Origin: Dichloromethanomonas sp964477085 | Lineage (GTDB): Bacteria > Bacillota > Desulfitobacteriia > Desulfitobacteriales > Syntrophobotulaceae | Direction: 5' to 3' | Length of the DNA stretch: 37,910 nt | Assembly: GCA_964477085.1 (NCBI GenBank) | Contig: CAYZDF010000026.1 | Span: 1 to 37,910 of the forward strand | Shown here: one piece after another, positions 6,991 to 14,558 of the stretch | How the letters are laid out: each line of letters begins with the position of its first letter | Numbering within the stretch: position 1 is the stretch's first letter | The notes under the pieces: generated by a model | The model's database searches: none | Seen by the model: only the letters and a program-made list of their open reading frames with translations | Told to the model about the DNA's origin: nothing | Program-made: the position numbers and the translations under genes

Positions 6991-8466
6991 ATGAGTGTCA
7001 GGTTGGATGTCAGTAAATCTCCCAACAACATCTTTCTCCTTAATGATCAAGACAACCATTTTTATGATATATGTCTCAAGTCAACGGATGATCATGATTT
7101 ATTCTATAGGTTAGTTGAAAGTATCTCAGACATTTATTATGTTCTTGATTATAACTGGAAATTTGTCTATCTTAATCATGAAGCTGAGCGTTATTTCCTG
7201 ATTATAAGAGAAGAGGCCATTGAGAAGTGTATTTGGGATATCTTTCCTCAAGCAGTGAATACCATACTGGAGGAAGCACTTATTAAAGCCAAGGAAAAGA
7301 AAGAGAAGCTTGGTTTTGAAGCCCCATCGTTCTCGGACTTGGGTGTGTGGCAGTCTTATAGTATCTATCCTGACGAAAAATACATCACAGTGTTTGTGAA
7401 AGATATTACAGAGCGTAAGGAAAAACAGAGGTTATCGGATGAGTTCTTCATGCGGGTTTTTAATGCTGGCCTGAGCATGATGACAATTAAAACGTTAGGC
7501 GGCATTATCATCGATGCCAACAAAAGTTGGCTGAAAACGACGGGCTACAGCAAAGAAGAGGTCGTGGGTAAATCGGAATTAGATATCACGATCTGGGCTA
7601 ATGAAAAAACCAGAGCAACGATTAACAGTCTCTTAAGACATGGGCCTATCTATAATTATGAAGTTGAATTTCAGACCAAAAATGGACATACTCATATTGG
7701 TCTCTTAAGTATAGAAAAAATTAACACCAGTTCAGGGACTTATTATCTCGAAGCTATCACAGATGTGACGAAGCAAAAAGAGTTGGAGAGGGAAATGGCC
7801 AAGCTGGACAGGCTCAATATGATTGGCCAGATGGCTGCAGGTATAAGTCACGAGTTTCGGAATCCGATCACCACTGTTCGAGGATTTATCCAGATGTTAA
7901 GCGGCCGGAAAGAACTTGCCAATATTAAAGATTATTTTGATATTATGATTGAAGAAATTGATCGGGCCAATTCTATCATTACTGAGTTTTTAACTCTTTC
8001 CAAAAACAAATCCCTAAACTTAAAGGAAGGTAATATCAATATCTGTATCAATAAATTATTCCCGATGATTCAGGCAGGAGCTTTCAATGATGATAAAGAT
8101 GTTGAGTTGGAACTGACCGAATATATTCCAGATATATTAATGGATGAAAGTGAGATAAGACAGCTGATTCTTAATATTACCAGAAATGCGATAGAAGCTT
8201 CTCCGCCAGATGGTGTGATTCAAATCCGAACATACACCGAAGGAAATGAAGTAATTTTAGCCATCAAGGATCAGGGACATGGAATCGATCCTGAAACACT
8301 CTCTCAATTGGGAACACCCTTTTTTACGACTAAAGTTGATGGAACAGGGATGGGTCTGGTAATATGTTACCGTATAGCTGAAAGACATAATGCAAAGATT
8401 ATTATTGATACGGGAGCTAATGGCACTACTTTTGTGGTGAAATTCAAAGCCCTTATCGATAATTGA
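6991..8466 (+). CDS. Soluble PAS-PAS sensor histidine kinase, sporulation-kinase type
   Basis: A 491-residue kinase with no membrane segment. It has two PAS domains (about 38-140 and 150-262, the first ending VKDITERKE, the second DVTKQKE). A HisKA domain follows with phospho-acceptor H287 in GISHEFRNPITTVRGF. The HATPase domain shows the N-box (NITRNAIEAS, about 395-403), G1 box DQGHGI (427-432) and G2 box GTGMGL (451-456), all intact. No response regulator gene is adjacent. This orphan, PAS-only, cytosolic architecture is that of KinA/KinE-like kinases that feed phosphate into Spo0F or directly into Spo0A. That target is an inference from family and context (a spore former). The start ATG is preceded by CAGGAG about 9 nt upstream. 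The Toprim gene follows 10 nt downstream and is probably co-transcribed. Confidence 0.88.
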   Translation: MSVRLDVSKSPNNIFLLNDQDNHFYDICLKSTDDHDLFYRLVESISDIYYVLDYNWKFVYLNHEAERYFLIIREEAIEKCIWDIFPQAVNTILEEALIKAKEKKEKLGFEAPSFSDLGVWQSYSIYPDEKYITVFVKDITERKEKQRLSDEFFMRVFNAGLSMMTIKTLGGIIIDANKSWLKTTGYSKEEVVGKSELDITIWANEKTRATINSLLRHGPIYNYEVEFQTKNGHTHIGLLSIEKINTSSGTYYLEAITDVTKQKELEREMAKLDRLNMIGQMAAGISHEFRNPITTVRGFIQMLSGRKELANIKDYFDIMIEEIDRANSIITEFLTLSKNKSLNLKEGNINICINKLFPMIQAGAFNDDKDVELELTEYIPDILMDESEIRQLILNITRNAIEASPPDGVIQIRTYTEGNEVILAIKDQGHGIDPETLSQLGTPFFTTKVDGTGMGLVICYRIAERHNAKIIIDTGANGTTFVVKFKALIDN

Positions 8467-8476
8467 AACGATTGGA

Positions 8477-8833
8477 TTGAAATTGCACGTGAAAAGAGCG
8501 ATTATTGTTGAAGGGAAAACAGACCGCCAAAAATTGCTTAAGGTTCTGGACGAACCCGTAGATATCATCTGTACCTACGGAACCATTAACAACTCAGAAC
8601 TGGAAAGAATTATCGATGAAGAAACCTACGATGAAGTGTTTGTGTTGGTTGATGCTGATGAACCAGGTAACAAGCTCAGACGGAGTATTAAACAGCTCTT
8701 CCCGAATTTTAAACACTTATTTACGAGGCGTATGTATCGGGAAGTGGCTGCAACCCCGATCGAAGAGATAGCCAGGATACTAAAAAACGCTCATTTTTTA
8801 ATTAAGGAGGGGATTGAATATTTTGATGTCTGA
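8477..8833 (+). CDS. Small Toprim domain protein (YusF/RNase M5-like)
   Basis: A 118-residue protein made almost entirely of one Toprim fold. The glutamate motif is RAIIVEGKTD (about residues 7-16) and the Asp motif is VFVLVDADEPGNKLRR (about 54-69); both metal-binding parts are intact. Toprim domains of this single-domain type occur in RNase M5 and in unstudied YusF-like proteins; it lacks the C-terminal extension of RNase M5, so I do not name it. Starts are uncertain: TTG at 8477, or GTG at 8489 giving VKRAIIVEG, which fits the usual short N-terminus better. Neither has a strong ribosome site, consistent with coupling to the kinase stop codon 10 nt upstream. Confidence 0.8.
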   Translation: MKLHVKRAIIVEGKTDRQKLLKVLDEPVDIICTYGTINNSELERIIDEETYDEVFVLVDADEPGNKLRRSIKQLFPNFKHLFTRRMYREVAATPIEEIARILKNAHFLIKEGIEYFDV

Positions 8834-8943
8834 ATAGAAATATGTCGCTTTTTGAATAATAAACAAGAACATAAGGGAAGGATTTTTATTTTTTATCACG
8901 AATAATGTAACTGTTAGTCAGGTAAATTATAAAGAAGACTAGG

Positions 8944-8960
8944 CTTAAGTAATACTTAAG
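8944..8960. promoter_or_regulatory. Perfect 8-bp inverted repeat, candidate operator
   Basis: CTTAAGTAATACTTAAG is a perfect inverted repeat around one central base, 24 nt before the start of the HepS-like gene. It has no T-tract, so a protein-binding site is more likely than a terminator. Confidence 0.4.
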
Positions 8961-8983
8961 TGTAGGGTTTCTAGGGGGAAAAT

Positions 8984-9739
8984 ATGGTGGCTGTTTTTGG
9001 GAGTATTCTGTCGGAGCTTCAGGCTTTGGAAAAAATGATGAAAGAAGAGATTCGTTTTAAGTCTTCAAATATAGAAGAATTGGTTGATCCGGGGATGAAC
9101 AACTTAGACCAATATTTCTGTCCGGCTGTCGTTTTGTCTATTGCTCATCTCGAAGGCCATACAGGAAACAAAATTTTCAACCTGGCTTCGATTTTCCAGT
9201 ATATTTTTATTGCTCATCGTTATCATACTCTGGTAACTGATGGTGACCTAACTGAACACGGACGTCAATTTCCTGTTCTCGTCGGAGATTTCATGCTTGG
9301 ACAGACTTTTCTTAAGATCTGTCATGATGATTTATTCACTTATGCCGGTCAATTTGTAAAACTCATTGAGACGATGAATGAGGGCATTCTCATGCGATGG
9401 AGACTGAAGAGTAAAAACATCTCAATAAAAGACTATCGAGTGATCCTTGGCAAAGAGAGAGCATCACTAACAGCATTGGCTGGAAAGCTGACAGCTCAGA
9501 TCTGCGGCCAGAACGAAGCTAATATTAAAAGGATGGAAGATTTAGGATATTATCTGGGTATGTCCTGGGCCGCCTGGGAGGAACCAATTTATACTTCGCT
9601 GGTTCAGGAATATTTGGCTAAAGCAAAGACAGTTCTCAACGACTTAAGGGAGCATGTGCAGATCAAACCGCTTCAAGAACTATATGAATTCTTCTACAAA
9701 GAAATAAATACCAATGTTGCTTTAGCTGGTATAAAATAA
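8984..9739 (+). CDS. hepS: HepS-like non-catalytic polyprenyl diphosphate synthase subunit
   Basis: A 251-residue helical protein that aligns by eye with the prenyltransferase fold of HepT encoded two genes downstream, but both catalytic Asp-rich motifs are destroyed. HDDVVD of HepT corresponds to HTLVTD here (residues 81-86), and DDILD to EEPIY (199-203). The segment FPVLVGDFMLGQ (97-108) and the overall length match HepS, component I of the two-subunit heptaprenyl diphosphate synthase of Bacillus (about 250 residues), which sets chain length but has no DDxxD. The likely role is partner of HepT in making the side chain of menaquinone. Bacillus has a single men gene between hepS and hepT; here tatC and tatA lie between. 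Start ATG with AGGGGG 6 nt upstream. The symbol is by fold and context and is not proven. Confidence 0.68.
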   Translation: MVAVFGSILSELQALEKMMKEEIRFKSSNIEELVDPGMNNLDQYFCPAVVLSIAHLEGHTGNKIFNLASIFQYIFIAHRYHTLVTDGDLTEHGRQFPVLVGDFMLGQTFLKICHDDLFTYAGQFVKLIETMNEGILMRWRLKSKNISIKDYRVILGKERASLTALAGKLTAQICGQNEANIKRMEDLGYYLGMSWAAWEEPIYTSLVQEYLAKAKTVLNDLREHVQIKPLQELYEFFYKEINTNVALAGIK

Positions 9740-9756
9740 TAACATTGTTATTTATA

Positions 9757-9797
9757 AAAAAAGGAAGTATACCTGATTGATAGGAGCTTCTTTTTTG
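9757..9797 (+). terminator. Terminator after the HepS-like gene
   Basis: AAAAAGGAAG pairs with CTTCTTTTTT (one G-U pair) around a 19-nt loop. The right arm itself is T-rich. Confidence 0.6.
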
Positions 9798-9910
9798 TTG
9801 CTGTCACTTTTTGTTGCTGTCACTATTTTTTGACTATTGTCTAAGTCTTACAAAAAATCTACTCGCCATACATTATAATTTTAGAGTTTACAAGGTACTA
9901 GGATTTTTAA
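9795..9910. repeat. Intergenic repeat upstream of tatC, shared with the 14350 region
   Basis: It begins with a tandem direct repeat of TTTGTTGCTGTCACT (two copies, 9795-9825). It then contains ATTATAATTTTAGAGTTTACAAGGTACT ending near 9899; this 28-nt string is repeated exactly near 14381-14408, with further similarity on both sides (TCTTACAA.AAATCT before it). It is therefore a copy of the dispersed element also seen after the SDR gene. The remaining 65 nt to the tatC start show no other feature. Confidence 0.65.
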
Positions 9911-9974
9911 ATTTGGTTTTATGTAAATAACATGGTAAAATATTAGAAATTTAGCGGTTTTGGAGGAATGTGAC

Positions 9975-10751
9975 GTGCGACGCAGGAAAAAGCAGAGCGT
10001 AGAGATGCCGTTGCTTGACCATTTAAAAGAATTGCGCAAGGTGCTTCTTATTTCTGCATATGGCATTGCGTTTGGCACTGTAATAGGTTGGGCCTTAAGT
10101 GACTATGCCTATCGATTCTTAGCTCAGCCGATAACCGGTATTGCCGATGTAAGTTTTATCACAACGACACCTATGGAGCCTATTCTAGTCAAACTTAAAG
10201 TATCGCTGGTTGTGGGTCTTATTGTGGCTCTTCCTATAATTCTTTGGCAGATTTGGAGTTTTCTTTTACCTGCGCTGAAAAAGAATGAGCGCAAATACGT
10301 TTATTTCATCGTACCGTGGTCATTGTTACTTTTTATCGGCGGTGCTGCTTTTTCATTTTATTTTGTACTCCCAGTGGGGCTTAAATTTCTATTGTTAGCT
10401 GGTGGGGAGGCTGTTCCATTTACTCCATTTGTCACCAAGTCATCCTATTTAAGTTTTATTATTACATTTGTCTTAAGTTTCGGTTTGGTTTTTCAGCTGC
10501 CAGTGGTTCTATTGCTGTTGATTCGGATTGGTTATCTTACCCCACAAACCTTGGCCAAATTCAGAAAATGGGCGTTTTTTTTCATTGTCGTGTTGGCGGT
10601 CATTATATCACCAACTCCTGATCTAGTAACCCAGTTTCTCATGGCTGGTCCTATGTATATGCTTTATGAAATGAGCATCTGGTTGGGTTATATTGCTTTA
10701 AGAAGTAGAAATAAGGAATTAAATCAGTTAAAACAAGAGGGAGGGCAATAG
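9975..10751 (+). CDS. tatC: Sec-independent protein translocase TatC
   Basis: TatC is the membrane receptor of the twin-arginine pathway, which exports folded, often cofactor-bearing proteins. The protein has 258 residues and six hydrophobic segments. It opens with a basic stretch followed by MPLLDHLKELRK, the conserved N-terminal cytosolic motif, and has the family's TTPMEPILVKLKVSLVVGL and ISPTPDLVTQ stretches. The start is GTG 9975, 8 nt after GGAGG; an in-frame TTG at 9960 overlaps that ribosome site and is less likely. tatA follows 3 nt after the stop, so they form one unit with hepT. Location next to polyprenyl (quinone) synthesis fits a respiratory role. Confidence 0.95.
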   Translation: MRRRKKQSVEMPLLDHLKELRKVLLISAYGIAFGTVIGWALSDYAYRFLAQPITGIADVSFITTTPMEPILVKLKVSLVVGLIVALPIILWQIWSFLLPALKKNERKYVYFIVPWSLLLFIGGAAFSFYFVLPVGLKFLLLAGGEAVPFTPFVTKSSYLSFIITFVLSFGLVFQLPVVLLLLIRIGYLTPQTLAKFRKWAFFFIVVLAVIISPTPDLVTQFLMAGPMYMLYEMSIWLGYIALRSRNKELNQLKQEGGQ

Positions 10752-10754
10752 TTT

Positions 10755-11114
10755 ATGGGTTTAACAGAGCTTACATTGATTCTATTTGTAGCCCTCGTTC
10801 TTTTTGGTCCTGAGGATTTACCTGTTGTTGCCAGGACCCTTGGCAAGATCGTATATCAGGTACGTAGGTACACTATTGAAATATCAAAGGAATTCCAAGA
10901 AGCTTTGAACACACCGAGTAATGTCATTAACGAGGCCTTGAAAGATAAACCGGATAACAAAGACAAGGCTTCTTCTGAACCAAGTGAAGACACTGAAGAA
11001 CTACTTTCCTATGATGATAGTAAAGACGAATCTCAAGGAGCACAGCCCCAATCAAACAATCCATTAGACGAATTACCTTCGGATATAATCTCTATTCAAA
11101 AGAACCACAAGTAG
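10755..11114 (+). CDS. tatA: TatA/TatB-type translocase subunit
   Basis: A 119-residue protein: a short N-terminal membrane helix (TELTLILFVALVLFGP), the hallmark FGP hinge (FGPEDLPVVARTLG), an amphipathic helix to about residue 50, then a long acidic, Ser/Asp/Gln-rich tail. The Gly-Pro hinge and Leu-Pro are standard for TatA/TatB. The long tail and the Glu-Asp after FGP lean towards TatB, but in Gram-positive bacteria one TatA-like protein usually does both jobs. It starts 3 nt after the tatC stop with GAGGGAGGG upstream, inside the tatC 3' end. A second, shorter tatA is at 13153. Confidence 0.9.
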   Translation: MGLTELTLILFVALVLFGPEDLPVVARTLGKIVYQVRRYTIEISKEFQEALNTPSNVINEALKDKPDNKDKASSEPSEDTEELLSYDDSKDESQGAQPQSNNPLDELPSDIISIQKNHK

Positions 11115-11124
11115 GTGAATAACA

Positions 11125-12093
11125 TTGAAACACCAAAAATTATTCCGAGAAATTACATCAGATCTAAAAAAAGTAGAAAAGGAACTGGGAAAGTTCCTTA
11201 TCGTTGATGATCCGATTCTCTCTAAAACGTGTCTATACCTCCTTCAATCCGGCGGGAAACGGTTGCGTCCAGGGTTTACACTACTCTCAGCGAAATTCTT
11301 TGACTATCGCTTTGAGAAGATTCTACCTGTAGCCATGGCCTTAGAACTCATCCATATGGCCACTTTAGTCCATGACGATGTTGTAGATGCCTCACTGACC
11401 CGCAGAGGACGTCCTACATTAGCAGCAGGATGGGGAAATACCGTATCAATCGCTACGGGTGATTACCTCTTCGCCAAAGCTCTTGAACTTATCGTTAAGA
11501 TCGATGATACGATGATTTCTCGAATTCTTGCAGATGTCTGTGTCGAGATGTGCCAGGGAGAGATACAGCAAATCAAGAGTTCTTATGATGTTACACAGGA
11601 TTTTAAACAATACTATTATCGTATCCAGCGAAAAACTGCACTTCTAATTGGTCTTTGTTGTAAACTCGGAGCGATGGTATCCAATGCCAGTCCGAGGCAG
11701 GTCTGGATTATGAAAAACTTCGGACATTGTCTTGGTATTGCATTTCAAATCGTTGACGACATCCTGGACATAACTGCTGATCCAAAGGTTTTGGGTAAGC
11801 CTGTAGGGGGAGATATCCGGCAAGGTATTATGACTCTTCCAATGATCTTTGCTCTTTACGGTTCACCAAATGCAGAGCACTTAAAAGAGCTTTTGAGTAA
11901 AGAGAAAAAAACTGAAGCAGAGGTTGAAGAAGCAGTTAAACTCATCAAAGAGTCAGGTGGAATTGATAAGTCCAGAAAAATAGTTGAGCTTTATATTGAT
12001 AAAGGTATTCGAAATCTTTATGAACTTCCTGATATCCCCTCCAGGGAAGCCCTGATTGAACTTGCTCATTTTGTTGGAGAGAGAAGTTATTAA
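11125..12093 (+). CDS. hepT: Polyprenyl diphosphate synthase catalytic subunit (HepT-type)
   Basis: A 322-residue trans-isoprenyl diphosphate synthase that extends farnesyl-PP with isopentenyl-PP to make the side chain of menaquinone or a related long prenyl chain. The first Asp-rich motif is LVHDDVVD (D84, D85, D88), followed by RRGRPT. The second is FQIVDDILD (D211, D212, D215), followed by GKPVGGDIRQG. The N-terminal GGKRLRP binds IPP. The fifth residue before the first motif is Ala (A79), without a bulky block, which fits a long product. The start is TTG 11125, weakly preceded by GTAGGTG. It closes the HepS-like/tatC/tatA/hepT block and is followed by a strong terminator. Confidence 0.92.
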   Translation: MKHQKLFREITSDLKKVEKELGKFLIVDDPILSKTCLYLLQSGGKRLRPGFTLLSAKFFDYRFEKILPVAMALELIHMATLVHDDVVDASLTRRGRPTLAAGWGNTVSIATGDYLFAKALELIVKIDDTMISRILADVCVEMCQGEIQQIKSSYDVTQDFKQYYYRIQRKTALLIGLCCKLGAMVSNASPRQVWIMKNFGHCLGIAFQIVDDILDITADPKVLGKPVGGDIRQGIMTLPMIFALYGSPNAEHLKELLSKEKKTEAEVEEAVKLIKESGGIDKSRKIVELYIDKGIRNLYELPDIPSREALIELAHFVGERSY

Positions 12094-12128
12094 AAAATTA
12101 TGTTGAACATGACAAATACATATGTACT

Positions 12129-12166
12129 AAGGATTGAATCTTGCTTATTAGATTCAATCCTTTTTA
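12129..12166 (+). terminator. Terminator of the tatC-tatA-hepT unit
   Basis: A perfect 13-bp stem AAGGATTGAATCT/AGATTCAATCCTT with an 8-nt loop, followed by a T-tract. Confidence 0.9.
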
Positions 12167-12288
12167 CTTTGCGGTACGTAGAATATTTTTCTACATTATT
12201 GCATTTACCTACAAAAGACTAACACCAAAACAAATGGAAAAAAATAGAATAATATACAGTAAATTCTATAGGTAAGGAGCTGCTACTG

Positions 12289-13080
12289 TTGGATGAGAAA
12301 ACAAGGAAGGAACTCCTGGAAAAGTTAGAAGCAATTCGGCAATCCAAAGTGATCGTTTACTTCTCATATACACCTCTTGATGATAGGATCCTGGTTCCAC
12401 TTTATAGAGAACTCTCAAATATAGGTAAAACAAAGAAAATTGATTTACTACTTCACAGTTATGGGGGAGCAGTCGATACACCTTACAAGGTTGTCATGCT
12501 GATCAGGGAATTCTGTGAAGAATTTAGTGTGATTGTACCGTTTTCTGCGAAATCAGCTGCTTCAATGATAGCTCTTGGTGCAGATGAAGTGGTCATGGGC
12601 CCCATATCTGAGTTAGGACCAATAGACCCACTGGTCAAACATCCAAGTTACAAAGACTTCTGGGTTCCTGTCCAAGCTCTTAGATGTTGTTTTGAGTACA
12701 TTGAAGAGATGATGTACAATAGTACAAATCCTGATGTTGCTGAGATTATTGTTAATTCCGTATTGAATAAACTGGATCCCTGGTTGATAGGAGATTATGA
12801 AAAAGCCTTAAAAGCATCTAAACAGTACGCAGAGTCGTTATTGTCCAAATATATGCTAAAAGACGATAAAGATAGAATCAGAACTGTTACTCAAAATCTT
12901 ACCAATGGTTATTTTTCTCATGGTTATCCTATTGGCCGCAAAGAAGCAAAAGAGATGGGGCTTAGTGTGGTCGAAGCATCCGATGAATTATGGGATGTCA
13001 TATGGGAGTTATATTTAATCTATCAATCAATGTTTTCTGGCGAAAATTGTTGCAATTTTTCCCTTTCTACGTTAGGATAA
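12289..13080 (+). CDS. SDH_sah family ClpP-fold serine protease-like protein
   Basis: A 263-residue cytosolic protein of the 'serine dehydrogenase proteinase' family, which shares the ClpP/crotonase fold. The oxyanion-strand motif is LLLHSYGGAVDTPYK (about 53-67). The likely nucleophile is S92 in FSAKSAASMIALGADEVVMG, matching the AASM context of ClpP-like enzymes. The GPISELGPIDP loop follows. Its substrate is not known. The start is TTG with AAGGAG about 9 nt upstream. It stands alone between the hepT terminator and tatA2, with 63 nt to the latter's ribosome site. The last residues (CCNFSLSTLG) look unlike the fold and may be a read-on tail. Confidence 0.82.
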   Translation: MDEKTRKELLEKLEAIRQSKVIVYFSYTPLDDRILVPLYRELSNIGKTKKIDLLLHSYGGAVDTPYKVVMLIREFCEEFSVIVPFSAKSAASMIALGADEVVMGPISELGPIDPLVKHPSYKDFWVPVQALRCCFEYIEEMMYNSTNPDVAEIIVNSVLNKLDPWLIGDYEKALKASKQYAESLLSKYMLKDDKDRIRTVTQNLTNGYFSHGYPIGRKEAKEMGLSVVEASDELWDVIWELYLIYQSMFSGENCCNFSLSTLG

Positions 13081-13152
13081 TTTTGTAATGAATTAGAATA
13101 GCATGCTGATGCAAAATATGGTATAGTTGATTGAGTAAGGAAGGTGACTGTG

Positions 13153-13356
13153 ATGCTGCCAATGGTTGGTTTTATTACCCCTACTACTGCTTTTATTGTT
13201 TTAGTGATAGCCTTAATCATCTTTGGTCCTGGAAAATTACCTGACCTAGGTAAAGCATTAGGCAAAGGGATTAGTGAGTTCAAATCTGCGACCAATGAAG
13301 AAGACAAAAAATCAAATGGTGATACTAAATCTGGAGATACTCCCAAGTCTGAATAA
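13153..13356 (+). CDS. tatA: TatA-type translocase subunit, second copy
   Basis: A 67-residue canonical TatA: N-terminal membrane helix (TAFIVLVIALIIFGP), FGPGKLPDLGKALGKGISEFK amphipathic helix, and a short charged tail. FGPGKLP is the textbook TatA signature. It forms the ring or pore around TatC substrates. The start is ATG 13153, 8 nt after AAGGAAGG; GTGs at 13144 and 13150 overlap or crowd that ribosome site. No tatC is adjacent, so it presumably works with the TatC at 9975. Two TatA-like proteins may serve different substrates, as TatAd/TatAy do in Bacillus. Confidence 0.93.
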   Translation: MLPMVGFITPTTAFIVLVIALIIFGPGKLPDLGKALGKGISEFKSATNEEDKKSNGDTKSGDTPKSE

Positions 13357-13373
13357 AACAAGATAAATAAAAG

Positions 13374-13406
13374 ACTAAGGACGTTAATAAACGTCCTTTA
13401 GTTATA
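13374..13406 (+). terminator. Hairpin after tatA2
   Basis: ACTAAGGACGTT pairs with AACGTCCTTTAGT (one bulged T) around a short loop. The T-tract is weak, so it may terminate inefficiently before the SDR gene. Confidence 0.55.
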
Positions 13407-13436
13407 ATATCAATAGCAGAAGGAGGAATTTTACAT

Positions 13437-14174
13437 ATGCTTAACAATAAGGTTGCTTTAATTACCGGTGGAGGTACTGGTATCGGGCGAGCCGTGGCTC
13501 TAAGACTAGCCCAGGAAAAGGTTAATATCGCCGTCAATTACTCCCGTTCTGAAAAAAATGCTTCAGAGACTAAGCAAGAGGTTGAAGCGTTGGGAGTTAA
13601 GTGTGAAATCTACAAAGCGAGTGTCTCTTCCGATCAAGAAGTAAGAGCAATGATCGAAAAAGTGGTCAATGATTTTGGAAGTGTGGACATCCTGGTCAAT
13701 AACGCAGGAACTACAAAATTCGTTCCCCATGCTGATCTGGAAGGTATGAAAGATGAATATTGGGACGATGTCTTTTCCGTCAATGTGAAAGGATTATTCT
13801 TTTGCTGCAGGGCAGCAGCCGATGAACTAAGGAAAACCAAAGGAGTCATCGTCAATATTACTTCGATTGCTGGTCTTACCGGCCTTGGAAGTTCAATCGC
13901 TTATTCGGCCTCCAAGGCGGCTGCAATCAGTGTAACTAAGTCCCTGGCCAGAGTACTTGCTCCTGAAGTACGCGTCCTTAGCGTAGCACCTGGAATCGTT
14001 CTGACAAGATGGGTAGAAGGACAGGAAGATCATATTGAGCGTTTAGCAGGAACAACACCATTAAAACGCGTCGCAGTACCTGAAGACGTCGCTGAGTTAG
14101 TTTATGGTGTCATCGCTCATGCAGGCTTTGTGACCGGCCAGACCATCGTTGTCGATGGAGGGGCATTTATTTAA
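13437..14174 (+). CDS. SDR family oxidoreductase, FabG-like
   Basis: A 245-residue classical short-chain dehydrogenase. The dinucleotide motif is TGGGTGIG (residues 10-17), NNAG is at about 88-91, and the catalytic set is S143, Y156 and K160 (YSASK). The C-terminal phrase is TGQTIVVDGG. R37 in NYSRSEK after the second strand suggests NADP(H). Such enzymes reduce or oxidise a wide range of keto/hydroxy groups. 3-oxoacyl-ACP reductase is the commonest annotation, but no acyl carrier protein or fab gene is near, so the substrate is open. AAGGAGGAAT lies 7-9 nt before the ATG. Confidence 0.88.
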   Translation: MLNNKVALITGGGTGIGRAVALRLAQEKVNIAVNYSRSEKNASETKQEVEALGVKCEIYKASVSSDQEVRAMIEKVVNDFGSVDILVNNAGTTKFVPHADLEGMKDEYWDDVFSVNVKGLFFCCRAAADELRKTKGVIVNITSIAGLTGLGSSIAYSASKAAAISVTKSLARVLAPEVRVLSVAPGIVLTRWVEGQEDHIERLAGTTPLKRVAVPEDVAELVYGVIAHAGFVTGQTIVVDGGAFI

Positions 14175-14230
14175 GTTTCAAGGGAATCAAAGCCTAGTAC
14201 CCTGTTAACCCTAAATCTTATTTATCCTGG

Positions 14231-14410
14231 CGGCAGATTTATTGTAATACTGCGTTGTCGTCAATCGCAATACTACCAGTATTACTCATTCCTCCGACAG
14301 CCATCGATGGCTTAGTGTCGCGATGCCACGGATGGCAAAAAGCGACCGCCTTGTCTTACAATAAATCTGTTTGCCATTATATTATAATTTTAGAGTTTAC
14401 AAGGTACTGG
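14231..14410. repeat. Palindromic intergenic repeat, copy 2
   Basis: It is bounded by a perfect 14-bp inverted repeat (CAGATTTATTGTAA at 14234 and TTACAATAAATCTG at 14356). Inside are GCCATCGATGGC and GCCACGGATGGC; the latter is the reverse complement of a 12-mer in the 1500-1732 repeat. The right side ends with the 28-nt string shared with the tatC upstream region (14381-14408). No coding potential is convincing here. Confidence 0.7.
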
Positions 14411-14465
14411 TTAATGCAAATAATAGGTATGAAACAAAAAAACAGGCAGTTTACACTGCCTGTCT

Positions 14466-14558
14466 GACGTCCACGGAGGGACTAATGCCGCGGTGTCATG
14501 GATGACAAGGAGCGGCGGACGTCCACGGAGGGACTAATGCCGCGGTGTCATGGATGAC
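14466..14558. repeat. Two 41-bp tandem direct repeats (52-bp period)
   Basis: A 41-bp unit starting GACGTCCACGGAGGGACTAA and ending TGTCATGGATGAC occurs at 14466-14506 and, identically, at 14518-14558. The spacer is AAGGAGCGGCG. The second copy runs into the 3' end of the CBS gene and supplies its last three codons and stop. Confidence 0.9.

Noticed and set aside
14255..14467. 70-residue plus-strand open frame in the second palindromic repeat
   Set aside because: It lies inside the repeat and its neighbour sequence, has no ribosome site and no family resemblance.
14466..14558. CRISPR-like array of repeats
   Set aside because: Only two 41-bp units with an 11-bp spacer, no further units and no cas genes; a simple tandem duplication fits better.
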